NCBI GenBank assembly: GCA_029287335.1
Contig: JARFRI010000107.1
Location: 1 to 5,516, forward strand
Reading direction: 5' to 3'
DNA length: 5,516 nucleotides
From: Phycisphaera sp.
GTDB taxonomy: Bacteria > Planctomycetota > Phycisphaerae > Phycisphaerales > Phycisphaeraceae
Shown here one piece after another: positions 1-5,516 of this stretch; position 1 is the first letter of the stretch; each line of letters starts with the position of its first letter. The position numbers and the translations under genes were made by a program. The notes beneath the pieces were generated by a model that saw only the letters and a list, made by a program, of their open reading frames with translations, was not told the DNA's origin and ran no database searches.

Positions 1-6
1 CTCCCC

Positions 7-939
7 ATGCCCGAAAAGGTCTTGCTCATTCATGGCATCGCGATGCGTAGCGAAGCGAAGGTGGTGAAGTACGCCTGCACGCTGAACGATCTCATTGGCG
101 AGGACTACGAGCTGGTGCCGGTGTACTGGGGCGACCTGGGCGCAGACGATACCTACCTGCATAAAGTCATCGGTCGACACCCCACGAGCGCGACGGGCTT
201 TTCAAACATGGTGCATGAAGCCGTCGCTCGGCCCTGGTCGCGCAACAAAGGGCGGGTCCGCGCGTGGATCGAACGACGCAAGGGCGATCGTGGACGATCG
301 GCCGTGATCACCCGAGCTTCAAAAAAACGCAGCACCGACGCCCGGTCGCGCGTGCATGGCTATTTCGGGGAGAAGTTTCAGGACATCCGCCTTTGGCTGA
401 CACAGCAGACACTGCCTTTCATCGCGGACGTGATCGTTTATCAGAGCCATACCTACCGCGAGAAGATTCAGGCGCGTGTGCGCGAGGTGATCAAGCGTGA
501 ACTGGGTGAAAAAGCGGGGACGGCCGACCAGCCGATCAAGGTGATCGCGCACTCGCTGGGCGGGGTGGCGTCGTTTGATTTGGCTTGCCTGATAAACGAT
601 CCGCTGCATATCGAGGCGTTGGTCACGATGGGCAGTCAGCCAGCGTTTTTCCATTTGTTGGACCCGCGAGAAGGGGTCGCTCCATTTGAAGGCGAACCCG
701 TGCCCGTACCCAAAACGATCAATCGATGGACCAACGTCTGGGACGAGTACGACATGCTCGGCTTCGCGACCGACGAGGTCTTCCGCCTGTACGACGGCAC
801 GGCGCCGCTAGACGTGCGCGTCCGCGCGACGCGCTCCAGGCTCAAGGGTGGGATTATGATGCGGTCGCACCTACGCTATTTTACGAACCAGGACACCGCC
901 GACGCGATCCGGCTGACACTCGATGGACTCGACGACTAA
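7..939 (+). CDS. alpha/beta-hydrolase, serine esterase/lipase-like
   Basis: The 310-residue protein looks like a soluble serine hydrolase of the alpha/beta fold. It begins with a first strand running straight into an HG pair (VLLIHG, residues 5-10), the usual oxyanion-hole position. A nucleophile elbow AHSLGG lies at residues 181-186, with S183 as the likely nucleophile. MGSQ at 208-211 follows the next strand. D249 (in WDEYDM) and H288 (in SHLRYF) are the best candidates for the acid and histidine of the triad; this assignment is by position only. Between the first strands and the elbow is a very basic stretch (about 78-117). No signal peptide or membrane helix is visible, so it is probably cytoplasmic. 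The start is natural for the fold, but only 6 bases upstream are visible, so neither a ribosome site nor an N-terminal extension can be judged. The substrate is unknown. The fold is well supported; the exact family is not. Confidence 0.82.
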   Translation: MPEKVLLIHGIAMRSEAKVVKYACTLNDLIGEDYELVPVYWGDLGADDTYLHKVIGRHPTSATGFSNMVHEAVARPWSRNKGRVRAWIERRKGDRGRSAVITRASKKRSTDARSRVHGYFGEKFQDIRLWLTQQTLPFIADVIVYQSHTYREKIQARVREVIKRELGEKAGTADQPIKVIAHSLGGVASFDLACLINDPLHIEALVTMGSQPAFFHLLDPREGVAPFEGEPVPVPKTINRWTNVWDEYDMLGFATDEVFRLYDGTAPLDVRVRATRSRLKGGIMMRSHLRYFTNQDTADAIRLTLDGLDD

Positions 940-972
940 CTACTGCGGGACGCTTTGCGTCGCCCGCTACAC

Positions 973-976
973 GGAG
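973..976 (+). promoter_or_regulatory. ribosome binding site of the ArsC/Spx-like gene
   Basis: GGAG lies 5 bases before the ATG at 982. It decides this start over the TTG at 955, which would add nine residues (MRRPLHGAS) that do not belong to the family fold. Confidence 0.6.
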
Positions 977-981
977 CAAGC

Positions 982-1332
982 ATGAAACTCTACGGCTATC
1001 TGAAATGCGGCACCTGCCGAAAGGCCACCAAATGGCTTGATGCCAAAGGCATCGCCTACGACTTTGTCGATATCACGCTGCACCCGCCCAAGCAGTCGGA
1101 GCTGAAGAAGGCGCTCGCCGCGGGCTACGGCATCAAAGAACTCTTCAACAAGTCCGGCGGGCACTACCGCGACATGAACATGAAGCACAAGCTGCCGCTG
1201 ATGAGCGATGACGAGTCGGTCAAATTGCTGGCCGACAACGGCTACCTGGTGAAACGCCCGATCTGCCTTGACGGTGATCGCATCACGGTGGGATTCAAGG
1301 AAGAAGTGTTTGAAGAGGTGTGGGGGGATTGA
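982..1332 (+). CDS. ArsC/Spx/YffB-family thioredoxin-fold protein
   Basis: The 116-residue protein matches the ArsC-related family (arsenate reductase-like, Spx, MgsR, YffB) in length and layout. It opens with a beta strand and a CGTC motif (C9 and C12). It then has the family's LFNKSG..YR segment (55-63) and a VKRPI segment (90-94) that in relatives contributes the substrate-binding or structural arginine. The second cysteine corresponds to the catalytic cysteine of glutaredoxin-linked arsenate reductases. The CxxC pair is also what Spx/MgsR-type proteins use as a redox switch, so sequence alone does not separate an arsenate reductase from a redox-responsive or uncharacterised YffB-like protein. 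No ars genes are nearby, which argues against calling it arsC. The ATG at 982 is preferred over an upstream in-frame TTG at 955 because GGAG (973-976) sits 5 bases before it and the fold starts there. It lies 42 bp after the hydrolase and may share its transcript. Confidence 0.88.
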   Translation: MKLYGYLKCGTCRKATKWLDAKGIAYDFVDITLHPPKQSELKKALAAGYGIKELFNKSGGHYRDMNMKHKLPLMSDDESVKLLADNGYLVKRPICLDGDRITVGFKEEVFEEVWGD

Positions 1333-1423
1333 GGGAGAGGTGCGAGGGAGAGGGGTGAGTTGAAAGACAAAGCCTCTCTTACCGCCAGCCTCTTGCTCTT
1401 GCTCGATGCTCTTGCTTCTTCCG
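1333..1423. other. convergent intergenic spacer with strand-biased short repeats
   Basis: This spacer separates two genes that converge. The left part is purine-rich, with a 13-bp imperfect tandem repeat (GGGAGAGGTGCGA at 1333-1345, then GGGAGAGGGGTGA at 1346-1358, 11 of 13 identical). The right part is pyrimidine-rich, with the 9-mer GCTCTTGCT at 1395-1403 and again at 1408-1416. GAGAGG (1335-1340 or 1348-1353) can pair with CCTCTC (1373-1378), but the stem is only 6 bp and no clear U-tract follows. I do not call an intrinsic terminator on either strand. Confidence 0.45.
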
Positions 1424-1789
1424 CTACGCGCATTGCTTGCACAAGCCATAAAGAATCACCTCGTGATCTTCGAGGGTGAAGCCTTTGGGGACTAGCGGCT
1501 TGAGGTTGCCCGGGCAGCCATGGACTTCGAAGACGCGTTGGCAGTTTCGACACTCGAAGTGGTGGTGGTGCTGCTTGCCCGCCATCTCGTAGCGCGCGGG
1601 GGCGTTGGGCAGTTCGACGGGCGTGAGCCAGCCCTCTTCGACGCCGAGTTTGAGCGTGCGGTAGACGGTGGCCATGCCCAGGCCCTCGGCGTCGGCGGCT
1701 TCGAGGACTTCGTTGGCGTCCAGTGGCCGGCCGGCGTCTTCGATGGCTTGACGGATGGCGCGGCGCTGGCTGGTGTTACGGGGGGGCAT
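1424..1789 (-). CDS. Fur-family metal-responsive transcriptional regulator (short form)
   Basis: This 121-residue protein is a recognisable Fur-family repressor, in a short form: Fur proteins are usually about 135-150 residues. The winged-helix part covers roughly residues 5-70. It includes the start of the fold (TSQRRAIRQAI, 6-16) and the recognition helix with ATVYRTLK (40-47), the family signature. The dimerisation and metal domain follows with HHHHFECRNC (74-83) and ends in CKQC (117-120). The two CxxC pairs are the expected structural zinc site. H74-H77 and H109 fall where Fur proteins hold regulatory metal. Relative to E. coli Fur, the HHDH segment reads HHHH, so the regulatory site may be altered. 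An extra cysteine (C92) follows the second strand. Whether it senses iron, zinc, nickel or peroxide cannot be told. It is transcribed divergently from the ABC importer and is a plausible regulator of it and of itself; that is inference. Confidence 0.93.
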   Translation of the reverse strand: MPPRNTSQRRAIRQAIEDAGRPLDANEVLEAADAEGLGMATVYRTLKLGVEEGWLTPVELPNAPARYEMAGKQHHHHFECRNCQRVFEVHGCPGNLKPLVPKGFTLEDHEVILYGLCKQCA

Positions 1790-1795
1790 GGTCAG

Positions 1796-1801
1796 ATTAT
1801 A
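1796..1801 (-). promoter_or_regulatory. candidate -10 box (TATAAT) of the Fur-like gene, near-leaderless
   Basis: Read on the minus strand, a perfect TATAAT ends only 6 bases before the ATG at 1789. A sigma-70-type start would then fall on or within a base or two of the start codon, giving a leaderless or nearly leaderless mRNA. No Shine-Dalgarno sequence precedes the ATG, which agrees. No convincing -35 box is seen 16-18 bases upstream; that stretch is occupied by the heptamer repeat. Confidence 0.5.
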
Positions 1802-1805
1802 GAGA

Positions 1806-1896
1806 AGGCTTGCGGCCTGGGGCTTGAGGCTTGGGTGCTGCGCAAAAAAGCATCAATCAAGTATTCCTCAAGCCACGAGCCACGAGCCGCAAGCCT
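1806..1896. repeat. inverted repeat built of tandem GGCTTGN heptamers
   Basis: The left arm (1807-1834) is exactly four heptamers: GGCTTGC, GGCCTGG, GGCTTGA, GGCTTGG. The right arm (1868-1895), read on the minus strand, is again four heptamers: GGCTTGC, GGCTCGT, GGCTCGT, GGCTTGA. The arms align without gaps: 11 outer base pairs are perfect (1806-1816 with 1886-1896), and about 23 of 29 positions can pair overall. The 33-nt loop (1835-1867) is richer in A and T, with a run of six A at 1844-1849. The element fills most of the divergent spacer. It could be a dispersed intergenic repeat, a transcribed hairpin or an operator. Confidence 0.75.
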
Positions 1897-1912
1897 CGGC
1901 TGTTCAATCCGC

Positions 1913-1918
1913 TATCAT
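1913..1918 (+). promoter_or_regulatory. possible -10 box (TATCAT) of the transporter operon
   Basis: TATCAT matches the sigma-70 -10 consensus at five of six positions and ends 9 bases before the ATG at 1928. It would give a very short leader. There is no good -35 box, and there is no Shine-Dalgarno sequence before the start. This is weak evidence, offered mainly because it mirrors the arrangement on the other side of the inverted repeat. Confidence 0.25.
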
Positions 1919-1927
1919 GCCGCTTCG

Positions 1928-3061
1928 ATGCCAACGGACGATTCCGATGTACCAACGCCCGCTGAGCGAGCCCGACTGCCACGCCTAACCGCAGGCAGCT
2001 TTGGCACGTTCCTTTTCCTGCTCATTGCACTGCCGTGCTTCTTGTCGCTTTTCTGGACGCTGGGCACGCCCAGCACCGACGACAAGGGCCAACGCTACAA
2101 CGACCTGCGCTATGACGAGAAGGTTGTCGAAGACGGCGTCGAAACCGAAATCACCATCCAAGAGCAGCCGCCCGGCTTCGTCCGCTTTACGCGATCGGTT
2201 GTCGAAGTGGACGGCGAGCCTGCGGTATTAAAGACCTTCTCCGGCTTCGAGCCCATGGGCACCGACCAACAGGGCCGATCGGTCTTTGTCCGATGTTTGC
2301 TGGGCGGGGCGATCTCGCTGGGCGTGGGGATCTGTGCGGCGTTGATGGCCGTGTTCATCGGCGTGACCTGGGGCGCCACTGCGGGCTACCTCGGCGGACG
2401 CATCGATTCGTTCATGATGCGGATTGTGGATGTGCTCTACGGCCTGCCCTACCTGCTGCTGGTCGTGCTGCTGTCCGTGGCGGTGACCGGCGTCATTGAT
2501 CGGCTCAACAGCTACGTCGCCAATCAAGTCAACGAAGACCCAACCTACAACGCACCCTTCCTGCTTGATCTGATTCAGGACAACCCACTGCTCGTCAACC
2601 TCCTCACCCTTGTCGTCGCTATCGGCGGGGTGAGCTGGCTGACGATGGCGCGGGTGATCCGTGGGCAGGTGCTCAGCCTGCGGACCGAGCCGTTCATTGA
2701 AGCGGCCCGTGCCCAGGGCATGAACACCGCGCGGATCATGCGGGTCCACCTGCTTCCGAACCTGATCGGCCCGATCGTCGTTTATACGACGTTGGCCGTG
2801 CCCCAAGCGATCCTGCAGGAGAGCTTCCTGAGCTTCCTTGGCATCGGCGTGGCACCCCCGCTGCCCAGTTGGGGCCAGCTCGCCAGCGAAGGCATCAAGG
2901 AACTGCCCGCCTTGGCGATCCCCGCGTTGATCGACGAGTTTAAGTGGTGGCTGCTGGTGTTCCCATGCGTGCTTCTGGGCCTAACGCTCTTGAGCCTGAA
3001 CTTCATGGGCGACGCGATGCGTGAACGCTTTGACCCGCGTAGCAAGAAACGCGGAGCGTGA
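1928..3061 (+). CDS. ABC importer permease, DppC/OppC type
   Basis: This 377-residue inner-membrane protein is the DppC/OppC half of a peptide/nickel-class importer; family members are usually near 300 residues. Membrane helix 1 is at about 26-46. It is followed by an extramembrane segment and the family's GTDQQGR motif (111-117; typical form GTDxxGRD). Further helices lie near 126-153, 164-190, 220-242, 278-300 and 340-360. The EAA loop that contacts the ATPase is EAARAQG (258-264). LSFLGIGVAPPLPSWGQL (301-318) is another DppC hallmark. The extra length is mostly in two places: the segment after helix 1 (47-108) and an insert after helix 3 (190-222). The reading frame stays open far upstream, but that part is antisense to the Fur-like gene. 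MPTDDSD at 1928 is the first methionine after it and fits the family start. The gene appears to head the operon, with the binding-protein gene 44 bp downstream. Confidence 0.93.
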   Translation: MPTDDSDVPTPAERARLPRLTAGSFGTFLFLLIALPCFLSLFWTLGTPSTDDKGQRYNDLRYDEKVVEDGVETEITIQEQPPGFVRFTRSVVEVDGEPAVLKTFSGFEPMGTDQQGRSVFVRCLLGGAISLGVGICAALMAVFIGVTWGATAGYLGGRIDSFMMRIVDVLYGLPYLLLVVLLSVAVTGVIDRLNSYVANQVNEDPTYNAPFLLDLIQDNPLLVNLLTLVVAIGGVSWLTMARVIRGQVLSLRTEPFIEAARAQGMNTARIMRVHLLPNLIGPIVVYTTLAVPQAILQESFLSFLGIGVAPPLPSWGQLASEGIKELPALAIPALIDEFKWWLLVFPCVLLGLTLLSLNFMGDAMRERFDPRSKKRGA

Positions 3062-3094
3062 GTCAGTGACCACAAGCCTTGCGTGATTAAGAAC

Positions 3095-3098
3095 AGGA
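3095..3098 (+). promoter_or_regulatory. ribosome binding site of the binding-protein gene
   Basis: AGGA lies 7 bases before the ATG at 3106, at good spacing. It supports this start and hence the presence of the N-terminal membrane helix encoded directly after it. Confidence 0.5.
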
Positions 3099-3105
3099 CT
3101 AACCG

Positions 3106-4944
3106 ATGGACAACCGTTTTAACGTCAAAGACATCGTACTGATCTCGCTCATCGTGATCGTCGGCGTGATGCTCTACCTCTCCATGGTTCAGAAGGATCG
3201 GCAGTGGGACGAAGTCCAACGGATGCTGACGCTGATGGAGGCGCAGAACGAAACGCTCGAGGCGATCAAGCGTGGTGGTATCCAGGTTCAAGGCGTGGCC
3301 GGGCCGAAGGTGGCACGCGATGCGATCTTTGACGACCCCGCGTTTTACCGAGTCGCGGACCTGCCAGGAAAAGCCGACTACGCCACGGGCGACTTTTTTA
3401 TTGATGCGTTCGCCTCAACGGTCAAAAGCCTGACCCCGCTGATCGCCGGCGACGTCTATCAGGACCGCATCTCGCGTTACGTGCTCGACACGCTCTTGTC
3501 CCGCGACCTGGATACGCTCGAGTACATGCCGTCCGTCGCGAGCGAATGGTCGATTTCCGAAGACGGAATGACCTTCGTTTTTAATCTGCGGGAAGACGTC
3601 GTCTTTTCCGATGGCGTGCCGTTGACCGCGCATGATGTGCAGTTCACCTACGACTGGACGATGAACCCGAAGGTCGCGGCACCTCGCTCGCGTGCTTACT
3701 TAGAAAAGTTCGAGTACGTCAAGGCGATTGACGACTACACCGTCGAGTTCAAGTTTCGCGAGCCCTACTTCGCGGCGTTGGGTCTCTGTGGCGAGTTGCA
3801 GATCCTTGCCAAGCACTATTACAGCCAGTTTACCGAGGACGAGTTCAACCAGTCGCCGGGCCTACTGTTCGGCTCGGGGCCTTACCGCATGCGTGCGGAG
3901 CCGAAGACATGGAAGCCCGGTAGCCAGAAAATCGAATTGGTTCGTAACGACAACTACTGGGGCGCGCCGCCTGCGTTGGACCGCGTGATCTGGCGCGAGA
4001 TTCAGGAAGACACCGCGCGCGAGGCCGAGTTCCGCAACCGCGAGATCGACATGCTCATCGTCCCGCCGACCAGCTACCGCAAGCTGTCGCGCGACGAGGA
4101 CCTTCGCGAGCAGGCCAACCTCTTCGAGTACGAGTACGCCAGTAGCGGGTATCTGTACATCGGCTGGAATCAGCGTAAGAACGAAAAGCCCACCCCCTTC
4201 ACGGACAAGCGTGTGCGTCAGGCGATGACGCTGTTGATCGACCGCGACACGCTGTGCTCGCGTGTCTTTGACAACCTCGCTTCACCGGCGACCGGGCCGT
4301 TCCACCCGATGGGCTGGCAGGCGGACAACTCGATCAAGCCTTGGCCGTTTGATCCCGCTGCTGCGGGCAAGCTGCTGGACGAAGCGGGCTACATCGACCG
4401 CAATGGCGACGGCATCCGCGAGTCATCTGAGGGCTTGCCGCTGACCTTTAAGCTCGTCCACTCCGCCGGCTCGCCAACGACTAAGCAGATGGTCGAGCTG
4501 ATGCAAGACGCGATGAAGAAGGCCGGCGTTGATATGCAGCTCGATCCACTGGACTGGCCGATCATGCAACAAAAACTCGACGATCGTAACTACGACGCGA
4601 TCATGCTCGGCTGGGGCGGCGTCGTCGATACCGATGTCTACCAGATGTTCCACTCGGATCAGACTGCGGACGGCGGAGACAACTACACCTACTACACCAG
4701 CGACAAAGTCGACAGCCTCATCGACCAGGCCCGCTCAACGGTCGATCGCGAAAAAGGCGCGGCCCTTTGGCGGCAGGTCCATGCAACGCTGCACGAAGAT
4801 CAACCCTACACCTTCCTGGTCAACCGCAAGGCGGTGGTCTATATGGACAAGCGGATCAAGAACGTGAAGATCACCAAGATGGGCATGAACTACGCGTGGG
4901 AGTTTTATGTCCCCTCCGCTGTCCAGTTGCACACCGACCGCTGA
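3106..4944 (+). CDS. membrane-tethered family-5 extracellular solute-binding protein (peptide/nickel class)
   Basis: This 612-residue protein is the substrate-capture subunit of the importer. It has a short N-tail, one hydrophobic helix (about 9-27) and a charged helical stretch (30-56) that could form a coiled-coil stalk. A family-5 binding domain (SBP_bac_5) spans about 100-600. Landmarks are VVFSDGVPLTAHDVQFTYDW (165-184), GSGPYRM (256-262), NDNYWG (281-286), FTDKRVRQAMTLLIDRDTL (365-383) and DPAAAGKLLDEAGY (416-429). After that comes DRNGDGIRE (431-439), which resembles a calcium-binding loop. There is no lipobox cysteine and no clear signal-peptidase site after the helix, so I infer an uncleaved anchor. 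The family binds peptides, nickel chelates, sugars or opines, and the ligand cannot be read from sequence. The gene sits between the two permease genes, 44 bp after the first and 21 bp before the second. Confidence 0.93.
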   Translation: MDNRFNVKDIVLISLIVIVGVMLYLSMVQKDRQWDEVQRMLTLMEAQNETLEAIKRGGIQVQGVAGPKVARDAIFDDPAFYRVADLPGKADYATGDFFIDAFASTVKSLTPLIAGDVYQDRISRYVLDTLLSRDLDTLEYMPSVASEWSISEDGMTFVFNLREDVVFSDGVPLTAHDVQFTYDWTMNPKVAAPRSRAYLEKFEYVKAIDDYTVEFKFREPYFAALGLCGELQILAKHYYSQFTEDEFNQSPGLLFGSGPYRMRAEPKTWKPGSQKIELVRNDNYWGAPPALDRVIWREIQEDTAREAEFRNREIDMLIVPPTSYRKLSRDEDLREQANLFEYEYASSGYLYIGWNQRKNEKPTPFTDKRVRQAMTLLIDRDTLCSRVFDNLASPATGPFHPMGWQADNSIKPWPFDPAAAGKLLDEAGYIDRNGDGIRESSEGLPLTFKLVHSAGSPTTKQMVELMQDAMKKAGVDMQLDPLDWPIMQQKLDDRNYDAIMLGWGGVVDTDVYQMFHSDQTADGGDNYTYYTSDKVDSLIDQARSTVDREKGAALWRQVHATLHEDQPYTFLVNRKAVVYMDKRIKNVKITKMGMNYAWEFYVPSAVQLHTDR

Positions 4945-4965
4945 CCCCGTGTAAGACCCGGCCCA

Positions 4966-5516
4966 ATGCTCACCTACATCATCCGCCGAATCCTGCTGAT
5001 GATCCCCACACTAATCGGGGTGACCCTGGTCGTATTCTTCATCATGGCTTATGCGCCCGGCGGGCTCCAGGTCGCGCTGAGCGATGGCAGCCAGGGGGCC
5101 GGCGTCGAAGCGCGTCGGCTAAAGATGGAGATCACCAACCGCTACGCGCTGGATAAGCCCAAGATCGTGCAGTACCTGCGCTGGCTCAATCAGGTCTCGC
5201 CTGTTGGGTTCAAGATGACCAGCGACAAAAAGTGGGGCGAGGCGGTCGAGTCGGCGCTGCTTGAACAAATCACGCAGCGTGAGTGGGTCAAGACCAAGCA
5301 GCAGGCCAATACGCTCAATGGGCTCACCTTGACGATCGCCGCGTACTCGGGGCTTAAACCGGAGGCGGTGCTTGAGAAGTTCGACGCCGCGGCCGCAAAA
5401 CCTGCCCCCGCCCTACCCAATGATCCAGTCAAAACGGACGAACAGGAAGAAACGTATGTCGCGCCTGATGGCCGCGCGGCCGAGCTCTTCGACCTGATCG
5501 ATGCAGAGCCGTTAGG
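4966..5516 (+). CDS. ABC importer permease, DppB/OppB type (3' end beyond the window)
   Basis: The frame is open from the ATG at 4966 to the window edge: 183 complete codons, with the gene continuing outside. The start MLTYIIRRILLMIPTLIG is the classic DppB/OppB N-terminus. Membrane helix 1 is at about 9-29, followed by APGG (30-33) and the family segment RYALDKPKIVQYLRWL (59-74). In ordinary DppB proteins (about 310-340 residues) the GDLGxS motif and helix 2 follow soon after. Here the sequence instead continues with over 100 hydrophilic residues, including an Ala/Pro-rich and acidic linker (about 141-164), with no such motif before the edge. This suggests a large insert in the loop after helix 1. 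It starts 21 bp after the binding-protein gene, without a clear Shine-Dalgarno sequence, and is surely in the same operon. It should pair with the DppC-type subunit to form the channel. Confidence 0.9.
   Translation, partial: MLTYIIRRILLMIPTLIGVTLVVFFIMAYAPGGLQVALSDGSQGAGVEARRLKMEITNRYALDKPKIVQYLRWLNQVSPVGFKMTSDKKWGEAVESALLEQITQREWVKTKQQANTLNGLTLTIAAYSGLKPEAVLEKFDAAAAKPAPALPNDPVKTDEQEETYVAPDGRAAELFDLIDAEPL

Noticed and set aside
955..981. TTG at 955 as start of the ArsC/Spx-like protein
   Set aside because: The ATG at 982 has a well-spaced GGAG and begins exactly at the first strand of the fold.
982..1332. Calling the small thioredoxin-fold gene arsC with an arsenic-resistance role
   Set aside because: No arsenite pump, ArsR or other ars gene is present, and the CxxC form is shared with Spx/YffB-like proteins of other or unknown function.
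1335..1378. Intrinsic terminator after the ArsC/Spx-like gene
   Set aside because: The stem is only 6 bp with a long loop, and no uridine run follows on the plus strand.
1520..1927. A long in-frame upstream extension of the DppC-type permease (136 extra codons)
   Set aside because: It is antisense to the clearly real Fur-family gene and to the inverted repeat, and the encoded residues do not resemble a permease. The start at 1928 fits the family.
1917..1988. A 24-codon open frame starting just before and overlapping the DppC-type gene in another frame, as a possible leader peptide
   Set aside because: It has no ribosome site, ends inside the permease gene and shows no recognisable motif, so chance is the simpler explanation.
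2228..3291. Long minus-strand open frames opposite the transporter genes
   Set aside because: They are shadows of GC-rich codon use: the plus-strand frames encode well-known conserved motifs throughout, and the minus-strand products look like nothing recognisable.
4299..4443. DRNGDGIRE in the binding protein as evidence for a separate calcium-binding or dockerin domain
   Set aside because: It is a single loop within an otherwise continuous family-5 domain, so it is noted only as a local feature.

Overview
This window reads as an ordinary piece of a GC-rich, Gram-negative-type bacterial chromosome. The Dpp/Opp-type transporter has unusually elaborated extracytoplasmic parts, and some starts lack a Shine-Dalgarno sequence. 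Both traits, along with the repeat-bearing spacer, would suit a planctomycete such as a Phycisphaerae-like lineage. That placement is a weak inference: there is no rRNA or marker gene here. I see no mobile element, tRNA, CRISPR array or phage gene.

Left part (1-1332, plus strand): a serine alpha/beta-hydrolase is followed 42 bp later by a small thioredoxin-fold protein of the ArsC/Spx/YffB family. The two may be co-transcribed. They converge on a short Fur-family regulator gene on the minus strand (1424-1789), across a 91-bp purine/pyrimidine-biased spacer.

Middle (1790-1927): this is the divergent control region between the Fur-like gene and the transporter operon. It holds a striking inverted repeat. 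Each arm is four tandem heptamers of the type GGCTTGN, and the arms are separated by an AT-rich 33-nt loop. A TATAAT lies so close to the Fur-like start codon that the mRNA would be almost leaderless, and a weaker TATCAT sits in a similar position before the transporter operon.

Right part (1928-5516, plus strand): a tightly spaced operon for a peptide/nickel-class ABC importer runs in the unusual order DppC-type permease, family-5 substrate-binding protein, DppB-type permease. The last gene is cut by the window end. The binding protein appears tethered by an uncleaved N-terminal membrane helix and a short helical stalk rather than by a lipid. Both permeases carry extra extramembrane segments, and the DppB-type protein has more than 100 unassigned residues after its first membrane helix. 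ATPase genes are not in the window and may lie downstream. The Fur-like regulator is divergent from this operon, so metal-linked control is possible but not shown.
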